Both the position numbers and the translations under genes were made by a program. Shown here in pieces: positions 13,136-19,822 of a stretch of 19,822 nt of DNA; the stretch's first letter is position 1; every line of letters begins with the position of its first letter. The notes below the pieces were generated by a model, which ran no database searches, had not been told where the DNA came from, and was given only the letters and a program-made list of their open reading frames with translations. The DNA is taken from contig JAALLB010000008.1 of NCBI GenBank assembly GCA_011087745.1, positions 1-19,822 on the forward strand, in the 5' to 3' direction. The DNA is from Hyphomicrobiales bacterium (lineage in GTDB: Bacteria; Pseudomonadota; Alphaproteobacteria; Rhizobiales; Rhizobiaceae).

Positions 13136-13699
13136 TTACTGCTTTTCAGGGAATGGGAAGTTAAACTCTTTTAAAAGAGCTCTGGCTTCGTCATCCGTTG
13201 TAGCAGTCGTACAGACGATTACGTCCATGCCCCAGATCTTGTCTACTTTGTCGTAGTTGATCTCTGGAAACACGATGTGTTCTTTAATGCCCATAGCAAA
13301 GTTGCCACGGCCATCGAAGCTTTTAGGGTTTAGACCACGAAAGTCACGAATGCGTGGTAGCGCGATTGTAACCAGACGGTCAATGAAGTCATACATACGA
13401 GGGCCACGAAGTGTTACTTTCGCGCCAAGTGGCATACCTTCACGTACTTTAAAAGTAGCGATCGACTTGCGTGCATGTGTAACTTGAGCTTTTTGACCAG
13501 CAATAAGTGTCAGGTCATCAGCTGCAATTTGAGCCTTTTTGGAATCTTGTGTTGTTTCACCAACACCCATGTTAAGAACGATTTTATCGATCTTAGGAAC
13601 TTCCATAGGGTTCTTATAGCCGAACTGCTCGACCATTTTGCTGCGAATAACATCATTATAATGCCCGCGCAGGCGTGGTGCGTAATTCGTATCAGCCAT
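13136..13699 (-). CDS. rplE: 50S ribosomal protein L5
   Basis: L5 binds 5S rRNA and forms a bridge to S13. I take the start at 13699, giving 187 aa beginning MADTNYAPRLRGHYNDV; the frame is open 28 codons further but that part lies inside rplX and has no L5 similarity. Core blocks are VPKIDKIVLNMGVGE, the P-site-loop region GQKAQVTHARKSIATFKVREGMPLG, RDFRGLNPKSFDGRGNFAMGIKE and the C-terminal WGMDVIVCTTATTDDEARALL. The start ATGGCTGA overlaps the rplX stop by eight bases, so translation is probably coupled. Confidence 0.98.
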   Translation of the reverse strand: MADTNYAPRLRGHYNDVIRSKMVEQFGYKNPMEVPKIDKIVLNMGVGETTQDSKKAQIAADDLTLIAGQKAQVTHARKSIATFKVREGMPLGAKVTLRGPRMYDFIDRLVTIALPRIRDFRGLNPKSFDGRGNFAMGIKEHIVFPEINYDKVDKIWGMDVIVCTTATTDDEARALLKEFNFPFPEKQ

Positions 13700-14006
13700 C
13701 GATTTCTTCTCCAGAACGCTTTGCGACACGCACTTTGCTGCCGTCGTCCTTAACTTTGATGCCAACACGTGTTGGCTTTCCATCTTTTGGATCAGCTAGA
13801 GCCAAGTTTGAAACCTGGACTGCTGCTTCTCTAGAAACAATTCCGCCCTCTTGAGCCTGAGATTGCTTCTGGTGTCTTTTAATCATGTTGATGCCAGATA
13901 CAAGGGCTTTACCCTCTTTTGGCAACATTTGCATGATTGCGCCTGTTTGACCTTTGTCTTTGCCGGTCAGAACGACAACGCTATCGCCTTTTTTTAGCTT
14001 TTGCAT
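13692..14006 (-). CDS. rplX: 50S ribosomal protein L24
   Basis: L24 starts assembly of the large subunit and sits by the tunnel exit. The 104-aa product contains the KOW motif early (KLKKGDSVVVLTGKDKGQ, residues 3-20), then LVSGINMIKRHQKQSQAQEGGIV and the C-terminal block KPTRVGIKVKDDGSKVRVAKRSGE, matching the usual bacterial length. It lies 12 bp after rplN and overlaps rplE by eight bases. Confidence 0.98.
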   Translation of the reverse strand: MQKLKKGDSVVVLTGKDKGQTGAIMQMLPKEGKALVSGINMIKRHQKQSQAQEGGIVSREAAVQVSNLALADPKDGKPTRVGIKVKDDGSKVRVAKRSGEEIDG

Positions 14007-14018
14007 AATGTCTACCCC

Positions 14019-14387
14019 TTACAGCACTTCAGGTGCGAGTGAGATGATTTTCATGTGTTTCTTGGCACGTAGCTCACGAGGCACAGGGCCAAAGATACGG
14101 GTACCAACTGGCTCGCTTTTGTTATCAACGATAACAGCAGCATTGCCATCAAACTTAATCATGCTGCCATCAGCACGACGTAGTGATTGAGCAGTACGTA
14201 CAACAACCGCTTTCATCACGTCACCTTTTTTCACGCGTCCGCGTGGTATAGCTTCTTTTACAGAAACTACAATAATGTCACCAACTGAGGCGTATTTCCG
14301 CTTGGAACCGCCCAGTACCTTGATGCACATAACACGACGGGCACCTGAGTTATCAGCGACCTCGAGATTTGTTTGCATCTGAATCAT
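14019..14387 (-). CDS. rplN: 50S ribosomal protein L14
   Basis: L14 lies at the subunit interface and forms bridges to 16S rRNA. The 122-aa product is of exact family length, with MIQMQTNLEVADNSGARRVM at the start, the signature GDIIVVSVKEAIPRGRVKKGDV, and the C-terminal RIFGPVPRELRAKKHMKIISLAPEVL. It is conventionally the first gene of the spc segment; here it follows rpsQ by 67 bp, with a hairpin in the gap (14420-14437) but no evident promoter. Confidence 0.98.
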   Translation of the reverse strand: MIQMQTNLEVADNSGARRVMCIKVLGGSKRKYASVGDIIVVSVKEAIPRGRVKKGDVMKAVVVRTAQSLRRADGSMIKFDGNAAVIVDNKSEPVGTRIFGPVPRELRAKKHMKIISLAPEVL

Positions 14388-14419
14388 GACTGGCTACCTT
14401 CTTCTTTGTATTAATGTCC

Positions 14420-14437
14420 GTAAAGCGATTGCCTTAC
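14420..14437 (-). other. Inverted repeat in the rpsQ-rplN gap
   Basis: On the minus strand GTAAGGC pairs with GCTTTAC around AATC: seven pairs including one G-T wobble. The gap marks the S10/spc boundary. No T run follows, so read-through between the segments is expected. Confidence 0.6.
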
Positions 14438-14454
14438 AGTGCCTGCCAAACTGT

Positions 14455-14691
14455 TTACGCTTGACCTTCAATTACGGTCCAACGTTTATCCTTGGAAATT
14501 GGCGCGCATTCTTCAATGAACACTTCATCTCCAACTTTTTTCACATTAGCCGCATCATGGGCTTTGTAATTCTTCGTACGACGCACAGTCTTTTTGAAGA
14601 GCGGATGGATAAACCTACGCTCAACTTTAACGACGACTGTCTTGTCGTTTTTGTCACTGACAACAGTACCCTGCAAAACGCGCTTTGGCAT
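14455..14691 (-). CDS. rpsQ: 30S ribosomal protein S17
   Basis: S17 is an early-binding small-subunit protein with an OB fold. The 78-aa product shows MPKRVLQGTVVSDKNDKTVV, the motif VKVERRFIHPLFKKTVRRTKNYKAHD and the C-terminal EECAPISKDKRWTVIE, which together are diagnostic. It is the last gene of the S10 segment, 27 bp after rpmC. Confidence 0.97.
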   Translation of the reverse strand: MPKRVLQGTVVSDKNDKTVVVKVERRFIHPLFKKTVRRTKNYKAHDAANVKKVGDEVFIEECAPISKDKRWTVIEGQA

Positions 14692-14718
14692 GTCTTCAAT
14701 CTTTCCTTTTTAAGGCTG

Positions 14719-14922
14719 TTAAGCCTTGGCTTCTGCTGACTGCTTTTCAGCAGCAATTGTCTGAATACGCGCAATGTCACGGCGAACCTGACGCATGCGT
14801 GCTGTGTTTTCCAACTGACCAGTTGCTCTTTGGAAACGCAGGTTAAACTGCTCTTTCTTCAAGTTAACAAGCTCAGTCATGAGCTCGTCTGGTGTTTTGG
14901 TACGAATATCATCGGCCTTCAT
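14719..14922 (-). CDS. rpmC: 50S ribosomal protein L29
   Basis: L29 is a small helical-hairpin protein next to L23 at the tunnel exit. The 67-aa product starts MKADDIRTKTPDELMTELVN and continues LKKEQFNLRFQRATGQLENTARMRQVRRDIARIQT, the full family pattern, then a short Ala/Lys-rich tail. It is 77 bp after rplP, a wider gap than its neighbours, with an inverted repeat at 14943-14967. Confidence 0.97.
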   Translation of the reverse strand: MKADDIRTKTPDELMTELVNLKKEQFNLRFQRATGQLENTARMRQVRRDIARIQTIAAEKQSAEAKA

Positions 14923-14942
14923 GGCTGAAACTCTCTCGTTTA

Positions 14943-14967
14943 GTTATCGTGACTGGCGACGGATAAC
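14943..14967 (-). other. Inverted repeat in the rplP-rpmC gap
   Basis: GTTATC pairs with GATAAC, and after one bulged C the pairing can continue with GT and AC. The hairpin ends about 20 bases before the rpmC ATG. No T run follows. Confidence 0.55.
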
Positions 14968-14999
14968 CTGTTTGCGGCCATCCTGCAATCACTTTTCGC

Positions 15000-15413
15000 T
15001 TAGTCGACAATACGCTGAACAAAGCGGGTTTTAATTGACAATTTACGGCCACCTAGACGAAGCGCTTCACGAGCAACTTCTTCAGATACACCATCAATCT
15101 CGAACATTACACGGCCAGGTTTTACCCGAGCTGCCCAATAGTCGATTGATCCCTTACCTTTACCCATACGAACCTCAGTAGGTTTCGCTGATACTGGCAG
15201 ATCAGGGAAAATTCTGATCCAAACACGTCCGGCACGTTTCATGTGATGAGTGATTGCACGGCGAGCCGCCTCAATCTGACGTGAATTAACACGATCTGGC
15301 TCAAGAGCCTTTAGACCGTAAGCACCAAACGTAAGGCGTGATCCGCCCTTTGCCTTGCCGCTAATGCGACCTTTGTGCTGCTTGCGGAATTTTGTGCGCT
15401 TTGGCTGCAACAT
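15000..15413 (-). CDS. rplP: 50S ribosomal protein L16
   Basis: L16 is close to the A site and is needed for late large-subunit maturation. The 137-aa product starts MLQPKRTKFRKQHKGRISG and contains GSRLTFGAYGLKALEPDRVNSRQIEAARRAI, the family signature VRMGKGKGSIDYWAARVKPGRVMFE, and KLSIKTRFVQ near the end. Length is one residue more than in E. coli. It begins only five bases after the rpsC stop. Confidence 0.98.
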   Translation of the reverse strand: MLQPKRTKFRKQHKGRISGKAKGGSRLTFGAYGLKALEPDRVNSRQIEAARRAITHHMKRAGRVWIRIFPDLPVSAKPTEVRMGKGKGSIDYWAARVKPGRVMFEIDGVSEEVAREALRLGGRKLSIKTRFVQRIVD

Positions 15414-15418
15414 TGTTC

Positions 15419-16141
15419 TTAATCCCGTTTATTATTTGAGTTTGGACGACGGTTTCCACCACCACCCTGCTCTTGTGCTGCGTTTCCACGACGTTCTGAT
15501 GCATATGGATCGTGTTCAAAGATTTCGCCTTTGAATATCCAAACCTTGATGCCGCAAATGCCATAAGCAGTTGCTGCTGATGCAACGCCGTAATCGATGT
15601 CTGCACGCAATGTGTGTAGCGGCACACGACCTTCGCGGTACCATTCCATACGAGCAATTTCTGCACCGCCAAGACGACCCGCACAGTTGATACGAATACC
15701 AAGAGCACCAAGACGCATAGCTGATTGTACTGAACGCTTCATGGCACGACGGAATGCAACACGGCGTTCCAACTGCTGAGCAATTGACTGAGCTACAATT
15801 GTTGCATCAATCTCTGGCTTGCGTACTTCGTTGATGTTGATGTGAACTTCAGAAGAAGTCACTTCACCAAGCTTGCGACGAAGCTTTTCAATGTCAGCGC
15901 CTTTTTTACCAATAATGATACCAGGACGCGCAGAATGAATAGTTACACGGCACTTCTTGTGTGGACGCTCAATAACAATCTTTGCGATTGAAGCAGCAGC
16001 CAATTCTTTTTCAAGATACTCGCGAATTGCGATGTCTTCATGAAGAAGGTTGCCATACTCGCCCTTTGTAGCGAACCAGCGTGAGTCCCATGTTCGGTTG
16101 ATACCGAGGCGGAAGCCAATTGGATTAATCTTTTGACCCAT
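15419..16141 (-). CDS. rpsC: 30S ribosomal protein S3
   Basis: S3 lines the mRNA entry channel and helps unwind mRNA. The 240-aa product begins MGQKINPIGFRLGINRTWDS. A KH-type RNA-binding domain follows with the GXXG loop GKKG at residues 78-81 (ARPGIIIGKKGADIEKLRRKL), and the C-terminal domain has GIRINCAGRLGGAEIARMEWYREGRVPLHTL. A flexible Gly/Asn-rich tail (residues about 218-240) is typical of alphaproteobacteria. Its ATG shares one base with the rplV stop (TAATG). Confidence 0.98.
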   Translation of the reverse strand: MGQKINPIGFRLGINRTWDSRWFATKGEYGNLLHEDIAIREYLEKELAAASIAKIVIERPHKKCRVTIHSARPGIIIGKKGADIEKLRRKLGEVTSSEVHININEVRKPEIDATIVAQSIAQQLERRVAFRRAMKRSVQSAMRLGALGIRINCAGRLGGAEIARMEWYREGRVPLHTLRADIDYGVASAATAYGICGIKVWIFKGEIFEHDPYASERRGNAAQEQGGGGNRRPNSNNKRD

Positions 16142-16524
16142 TACGCGGCCTCCTCTTCCACTTCACGCACCACGATAGTCAGGTGTGAGAACGGTTTCAA
16201 AATACGAGTTGATTTACCACGACCACGCACCCTAAAGCGCTTCATTGTGATCGACTTGCCGACATGTGCTTCTGCAACAATCAGGCTATCAACATCAAGA
16301 TCATGGTTGTTTTCAGCATTTGCAATCGCTGACTGCAAAGTCTTCAAAACAGTGTCTGAAATACGGCGTTGGTTAAATTCCAGATCAGCAAGAGCCTTCT
16401 GAACTTTTTTACCACGGATCAGCATGCAAACATCATTTAGCTTTTGAGCGCTTGTGCGGATCGTGCGGGTTACTGCACGGGCCTCATTGTCCTTTAGGAC
16501 GCGATCACGTTTTTGCTTGCCCAT
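16141..16524 (-). CDS. rplV: 50S ribosomal protein L22
   Basis: L22 lines the peptide exit tunnel with its long beta hairpin. The 127-aa product contains the core ARAVTRTIRTSAQKLNDVCMLIRGKKV, LADLEFNQRRISDTVLKTLQSAIANAENN and the hairpin region EAHVGKSITMKRFRVRGRGKSTRILKPFSHLTIVV. An N-terminal extension of about 15 residues makes it longer than E. coli L22 (110 aa). The stop overlaps the rpsC start by one base, and it starts two bases after rpsS. Confidence 0.98.
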   Translation of the reverse strand: MGKQKRDRVLKDNEARAVTRTIRTSAQKLNDVCMLIRGKKVQKALADLEFNQRRISDTVLKTLQSAIANAENNHDLDVDSLIVAEAHVGKSITMKRFRVRGRGKSTRILKPFSHLTIVVREVEEEAA

Positions 16525-16526
16525 AA

Positions 16527-16805
16527 TTACTTCCTCTTCGCTTTTTTATCAGCGCCGTGACCGTAATAGGTACGACTTGGCGAAAATTCACCGAGCTTGT
16601 GGCCAATCATGTCCTCTGTGATATTCACAGGGATATGCTTTAGACCATTATAAACACCGAAAGTAAGGCCAACGAATTGAGGCAGGACAGTTGAACGTCT
16701 GCTCCAAGTTTTGATTACTTCACTTCTGCCACTTTCACGAACTTTATCTGCTTTTTTCAAGAGATAACCGTCGACAAAAGGACCTTTCCAAATAGAACGT
16801 GCCAC
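16527..16805 (-). CDS. rpsS: 30S ribosomal protein S19
   Basis: S19 forms the top of the small-subunit head with S13. The 92-aa product is of family length, with MARSIWKGPFVDGYLLKKAD at the start, TWSRRSTVLPQFVGLTFGVYNG, and the signature HIPVNITEDMIGHKLGEFSPSRTYYGH. It lies 12 bp after rplB and two bases before rplV. Confidence 0.98.
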   Translation of the reverse strand: MARSIWKGPFVDGYLLKKADKVRESGRSEVIKTWSRRSTVLPQFVGLTFGVYNGLKHIPVNITEDMIGHKLGEFSPSRTYYGHGADKKAKRK

Positions 16806-16817
16806 GATACTGGCTCC

Positions 16818-17657
16818 CTATCGTTTCTTGCGCTGATGACGTGTGCGCATGATTAGTTTATCGGATGCCTTATTCTTGGCGCGAGTACGTTTACCCTTTG
16901 TAGGCTTACCCCAGGGTGTCACTGGATGACGACCACCTGAAGTACGTCCTTCACCACCACCATGTGGGTGATCGACCGGGTTCATGGCAACACCACGAAC
17001 TGAAGGGCGACGACCAAGCCAGCGATTACGGCCAGCCTTACCTTTGTTGGTATTAGAGTTATCCGGGTTAGATACTGCACCAATTGTTGCAATACATTCA
17101 CCATGGATTAAACGCTGTTCGCCTGAATTAAGACGAAGAATTGCATATGGACCATCACGACCTACAAGCTGAACATATGAACCGGCTGAACGGGCAATTT
17201 GAGCACCCTTGCCTGGCTTCATTTCAACGTTGTGGATGATTGTACCCACTGGAATTGAACGCATTGGCATACAGTTACCAGGTTTGATGTCTGCACTTTC
17301 TGCAGAGATAACCTTGTCACCAACACCCAAACGCTGAGGCGCAATGATGTATGATAGATCACCATCTTCATACTTTATCAAAGCGATGAATGCAGTTCTG
17401 TTAGGATCGTATTCAATACGCTCTACAGTTGCAGTCATGTCACGCTTTAGACGTTTGAAGTCTACCATGCGGTATGAGCGCTTATGTCCACCACCGATAT
17501 GACGAGATGTCATACGGCCAGTGTTGTTACGGCCACCAGATTTGGAAAGACCTTCAGTCAAAGCTTTGACTGGCTTGCCCTTCCAAAGACCAGAACGGTC
17601 TACGATTACCAGCTGACGCTGGCTGGGTGTCCGTGGATTAAATTTCTTAAGTGCCAT
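16818..17657 (-). CDS. rplB: 50S ribosomal protein L2
   Basis: L2 is required for subunit association and peptidyl-transferase activity. The 279-aa product starts MALKKFNPRTPSQRQLVIVD and has the OB-fold and SH3-like domains in order. The C-terminal signature NPVDHPHGGGEGRTSGGRHPVTPWG carries the conserved His residues implicated in peptide-bond formation, and the tail TRHQRKKR is basic. Length is close to E. coli L2 (273 aa). It follows rplW by 11 bp. Confidence 0.98.
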   Translation of the reverse strand: MALKKFNPRTPSQRQLVIVDRSGLWKGKPVKALTEGLSKSGGRNNTGRMTSRHIGGGHKRSYRMVDFKRLKRDMTATVERIEYDPNRTAFIALIKYEDGDLSYIIAPQRLGVGDKVISAESADIKPGNCMPMRSIPVGTIIHNVEMKPGKGAQIARSAGSYVQLVGRDGPYAILRLNSGEQRLIHGECIATIGAVSNPDNSNTNKGKAGRNRWLGRRPSVRGVAMNPVDHPHGGGEGRTSGGRHPVTPWGKPTKGKRTRAKNKASDKLIMRTRHQRKKR

Positions 17658-17668
17658 GATACTATCCC

Positions 17669-17962
17669 TTAAAGCCCTGTGGTCACGTCGATGGACTGAC
17701 CTTCGTCAAGTGTCACAACGGCCTTTTTGACATCGTTTTGTTTACCCATGATGCCACGGAAGCGCTTTACCTTGCCTTTGCGAAGCAATGTATTCACTGC
17801 TTTCACTTTTACACCAAACAAAGCTTCAACAGCTTTTTTGATTTCAGGCTTGTTTGCGTTGCGAGCAACGTTGAAAACCACTTGATTAGCATCAGATGCC
17901 ATTGTGGATTTTTCTGTAATGACCGGAGAAACGATCACATCGTAGTGTTTTACATCACTCAT
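17669..17962 (-). CDS. rplW: 50S ribosomal protein L23
   Basis: L23 surrounds the exit tunnel and is the docking site for trigger factor and the signal recognition particle. The 97-aa product shows YDVIVSPVITEKSTMASDANQVVF, the helix KPEIKKAVEALFGVKVKAVNTLL and the loop GKVKRFRGIMGKQNDVKKAVVTL. The ATG overlaps the rplD stop by four bases (ATGA), giving translational coupling. Confidence 0.98.
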   Translation of the reverse strand: MSDVKHYDVIVSPVITEKSTMASDANQVVFNVARNANKPEIKKAVEALFGVKVKAVNTLLRKGKVKRFRGIMGKQNDVKKAVVTLDEGQSIDVTTGL

Positions 17963-18579
17963 TTGAAACGCTCCTCTAGTGCTTCAACTGCTGGCTTGGA
18001 AAGCACAAGCTTCTCACGACGCAGAATGTCATAAACGTTAATACCTTGAACTGGCAGTACATCGACATGCGGCACGTTTTGTGCTGCCAGACGGAAGTTG
18101 TTATCCAACTCAGCGCCACCGATGAACAATGCATTTTCAAGACCCAATTTAGCAAGATGACCGCGAAGTGCTGAAGTCTTTGCTTCTTTCATCGCAAGAT
18201 CGTCCAATACCACGATGCCATCAGCAGCACGCTTTGCAGAAAGTGCATGACGTAGTGCAAGAGCGCGAACCTTCTTAGGAAGATCAAACCCGTGATCACG
18301 TGGTGTAGGACCAAATGCACGACCACCACCACGAAACTGTGGGGCTTTCTTAGTAGAGTGACGTGCTGAGCCCGTACCCTTCTGTTTGTACATTTTCTTT
18401 GTTGTTGCGCTAATTTCTGCGCGGTTCTTCACATCGTGTGTACCTGCGCGGCGTTTAGCCAATTGATAACGCACCATGCGGTATAGAATGTCTTGGCGAG
18501 ATTCCAGACCGAACACAGCATCAGATACTGATACTTTGCCAGAAGCCTTGCCCTCAAGAGTTTTTACACTGATATCCAT
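17959..18579 (-). CDS. rplD: 50S ribosomal protein L4
   Basis: L4 reaches into the exit tunnel with an extended loop and is the autogenous regulator of the S10 operon in E. coli. The 206-aa product has the loop region QKGTGSARHSTKKAPQFRGGGRAFGPTPRDH (about residues 66-96), followed by LPKKVRALALRHALSAK. The start shares one base with the rplC stop (TAATG). There is no room here for an E. coli-like S10 leader, because rpsJ lies only 57 bp after tuf, so L4-mediated attenuation as in E. coli is unlikely. Confidence 0.98.
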   Translation of the reverse strand: MDISVKTLEGKASGKVSVSDAVFGLESRQDILYRMVRYQLAKRRAGTHDVKNRAEISATTKKMYKQKGTGSARHSTKKAPQFRGGGRAFGPTPRDHGFDLPKKVRALALRHALSAKRAADGIVVLDDLAMKEAKTSALRGHLAKLGLENALFIGGAELDNNFRLAAQNVPHVDVLPVQGINVYDILRREKLVLSKPAVEALEERFK

Positions 18580-19304
18580 TATTCAGCTCCCTCAGTTACT
18601 TCTGCCGGAGCAGCCTCAGCAGCTGATGCACCACCTTTAAGACCTGCAGGAAGAGGAGCATTATCAGGACGGGCAATTTTCATTGCGTCTTTGATAAGGA
18701 TCCATGCGCCTTTTGAACCAGGAACAGCACCTTTAACAAGAACCAGACCACGTTCAGCATCTGTACGGACAACTTCAAGGTTTTGAGTAGTGATACGAGT
18801 TGAACCCATATGACCAGCCATTTTCTTGCCTTTGAAAACCTTACCAGGATCCTGACACTGACCTGTTGAACCATGCGAACGGTGAGAAACCGACACACCG
18901 TGTGAAGCGCGAAGACCGCCAAAGTTGTGACGCTTCATGGCACCGGCAAAACCTTTACCGATTGAAGTACTTGTCACATCAACTTTTTGACCTTCTACGA
19001 AATGTTCTGCAGAAAGTTCCACGCCTACATCGAGCATGTTCTCGGCAGAAACGCGGAATTCAGCCAGCTTGCGCTTAGGCTCAACCTTTGCAACTGCAAA
19101 GTGGCCACGCATTGGCTTGGTTGTGTTTTTGACTTTAGCAAGCCCAGCACCAAGCTGGACAGCTGTGTAGCCGTTCTTTTCTTCTGTACGCTGGGATACG
19201 ACCTGAAGGTTATCTACCTTCAGCACCGTAACAGGGATCTGTACACCAGCGTCATTGTAGACGCGGGTCATACCCAGCTTTTGTGCTATCAAACCTGAAC
19301 GCAT
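18579..19304 (-). CDS. rplC: 50S ribosomal protein L3
   Basis: L3 initiates large-subunit assembly and its central loop approaches the peptidyl-transferase centre. The 241-aa product starts MRSGLIAQKLGMTRVYNDAG; the loop signature ASHGVSVSHRSHGSTGQCQD (residues 133-152) contains Gln149, matching the Gln that PrmB methylates in E. coli L3. PGKVFKGKKMAGHMG follows. An Ala/Glu-rich tail (GGASAAEAAPAEVTEGAE) extends it past the E. coli length of 209 aa, as in other alphaproteobacteria. AAAGGA lies upstream of the ATG, after a 97-bp gap from rpsJ. Confidence 0.98.
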   Translation of the reverse strand: MRSGLIAQKLGMTRVYNDAGVQIPVTVLKVDNLQVVSQRTEEKNGYTAVQLGAGLAKVKNTTKPMRGHFAVAKVEPKRKLAEFRVSAENMLDVGVELSAEHFVEGQKVDVTSTSIGKGFAGAMKRHNFGGLRASHGVSVSHRSHGSTGQCQDPGKVFKGKKMAGHMGSTRITTQNLEVVRTDAERGLVLVKGAVPGSKGAWILIKDAMKIARPDNAPLPAGLKGGASAAEAAPAEVTEGAE

Positions 19305-19380
19305 TTGTTCTGTGTCCTTTATGGGAAGTAAGCCTTTTATATTTTTGGCCCAGAGTTCCCGCTACAATTTTTAACCAACC

Positions 19381-19392
19381 GCCCTACTGGGC
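19381..19392 (-). other. Small inverted repeat after rpsJ
   Basis: GCCC pairs with GGGC around AGTA, nine bases after the rpsJ stop in the 97-bp rpsJ-rplC gap. No T run follows. The stem is short and may be chance. Confidence 0.35.
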
Positions 19393-19401
19393 AAATCAGC
19401 T

Positions 19402-19710
19402 TTAAAGTTTAATCTCGACGTCAACACCAGCAGAAAGATCGAGCTTCATAAGCGCGTCTACTGTTTGTGGTGTTGGGTCAACGATATCCAAGAGACGTTT
19501 GTGCGTACGCATTTCAAACTGCTCGCGGCTTTTCTTGTTGACGTGTGGCGAACGGTTAACAGTATATCTTTCGATACGTGTCGGAAGAGGTACTGGTCCT
19601 TTCACCTGCGCACCTGTACGCTTCGCAGTAGAGACAATCTCTTTTGTCGAAGTATCAAGGATACGATGGTCAAACGCTTTTAGGCGAATGCGGATATTTT
19701 GGCCGTTCAT
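19402..19710 (-). CDS. rpsJ: 30S ribosomal protein S10 (NusE)
   Basis: S10 is a small-subunit head protein and, as NusE, part of the antitermination complex with NusB. The 102-aa product starts MNGQNIRIRLKAFDHRILDT and carries GPVPLPTRIERYTVNRSPHV and EQFEMRTHKRLLDI, all diagnostic; E. coli S10 has 103 aa. It is the first gene of the S10 segment and lies 57 bp after tuf without a terminator between, so it is probably transcribed with the str-operon genes. AAGGAAATAA precedes the ATG. Confidence 0.98.
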   Translation of the reverse strand: MNGQNIRIRLKAFDHRILDTSTKEIVSTAKRTGAQVKGPVPLPTRIERYTVNRSPHVNKKSREQFEMRTHKRLLDIVDPTPQTVDALMKLDLSAGVDVEIKL

Positions 19711-19767
19711 AAGTTATTTCCTTAAAGAACACCGGTGAGAAGCAATGCCCTCACCCGAAAATTCAAA

Positions 19768-19822
19768 TTACTCAATGATTGTTGCAACGATGCCGGCGCC
19801 GACGGTACGACCGCCTTCACGG
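19768..19822 (-). CDS. tuf: Elongation factor Tu, C-terminal end (partial)
   Basis: The window edge contains the last 17 codons plus stop of a gene ending REGGRTVGAGIVATIIE, the characteristic C-terminus of EF-Tu, the GTPase that brings aminoacyl-tRNA to the ribosome. The rest lies outside the window. Its position just before rpsJ fits the alphaproteobacterial str-S10 junction (rpsL-rpsG-fusA-tuf-rpsJ). Confidence 0.95.
   Translation of the reverse strand, partial: REGGRTVGAGIVATIIE

Noticed and set aside
13700..13783. Extended rplE start 28 codons upstream of 13699
   Set aside because: The extra part lies inside rplX and is unlike L5; the ATG at 13699 overlapping the rplX stop gives the usual length.
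86..19822. Search for mobile elements, CRISPR, defence genes, tRNA or rRNA genes
   Set aside because: The block is continuous conserved housekeeping genes with gaps no longer than 200 bp; I saw no transposase, direct-repeat array, cloverleaf or foreign-looking composition.

Overview
The window is a chromosomal housekeeping segment of an alphaproteobacterium. Every gene I can support (33, one of them partial) lies on the minus strand, so transcription runs from high to low coordinates. It enters through the last codons of tuf (EF-Tu) and continues through the joined S10, spc and alpha ribosomal-protein clusters: rpsJ-rplC-rplD-rplW-rplB-rpsS-rplV-rpsC-rplP-rpmC-rpsQ, then rplN-rplX-rplE-rpsN-rpsH-rplF-rplR-rpsE-rpmD-rplO-secY-adk, then rpsM-rpsK-rpoA-rplQ. 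A clear intrinsic terminator follows rplQ. The presence of adk between secY and rpsM, the absence of infA, map, rpmJ and rpsD from the cluster, and the following neighbours (a DegP/HtrA protease, rarA, crcB, an RluC-type pseudouridine synthase and an ATP12-type F1-ATPase assembly factor) all point to Alphaproteobacteria, most likely the Rhizobiales/Hyphomicrobiales. Base composition, judged by eye, is clearly less GC-rich than most rhizobia. I cannot name the genus.

Region by region: 5241-19822 is the translation and secretion block (24 ribosomal proteins, SecY, adenylate kinase and RNA polymerase alpha). Genes are tightly packed, with several start/stop overlaps (rplC/rplD, rplD/rplW, rplV/rpsC, rplX/rplE, secY/adk). 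The wider gaps nearly all contain inverted repeats. The 200-bp adk-rpsM gap carries a likely promoter that would give the alpha segment its own transcription start, and it also contains a 23-codon reading frame with an excellent Shine-Dalgarno sequence. The 155-bp rplR-rpsE gap in the middle of the spc segment is unexpectedly long and holds two mutually exclusive hairpins. The terminator at 5181-5215 separates this block from a second unit at 86-5147: degP-like protease, rarA, crcB, rluC-type and ATP12, with gaps of -4 to 33 bp and no internal terminator seen. This second unit starts with a sequence resembling the alphaproteobacterial heat-shock (RpoH) promoter.

Functionally the first block makes the ribosome, the Sec translocon pore, the nucleotide-balancing kinase and the RNA polymerase scaffold. 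The second unit mixes envelope protein quality control, replication-fork maintenance, fluoride export, rRNA modification and ATP synthase assembly. I found no mobile element, CRISPR array, tRNA or rRNA gene, toxin-antitoxin pair, defence system or sign of horizontal transfer. The coding content is ordinary. The observations most worth a second look are non-coding: the series of gap hairpins, the adk-rpsM promoter/small ORF, the rplR-rpsE spacer and the possible heat-shock promoter of the protease unit.
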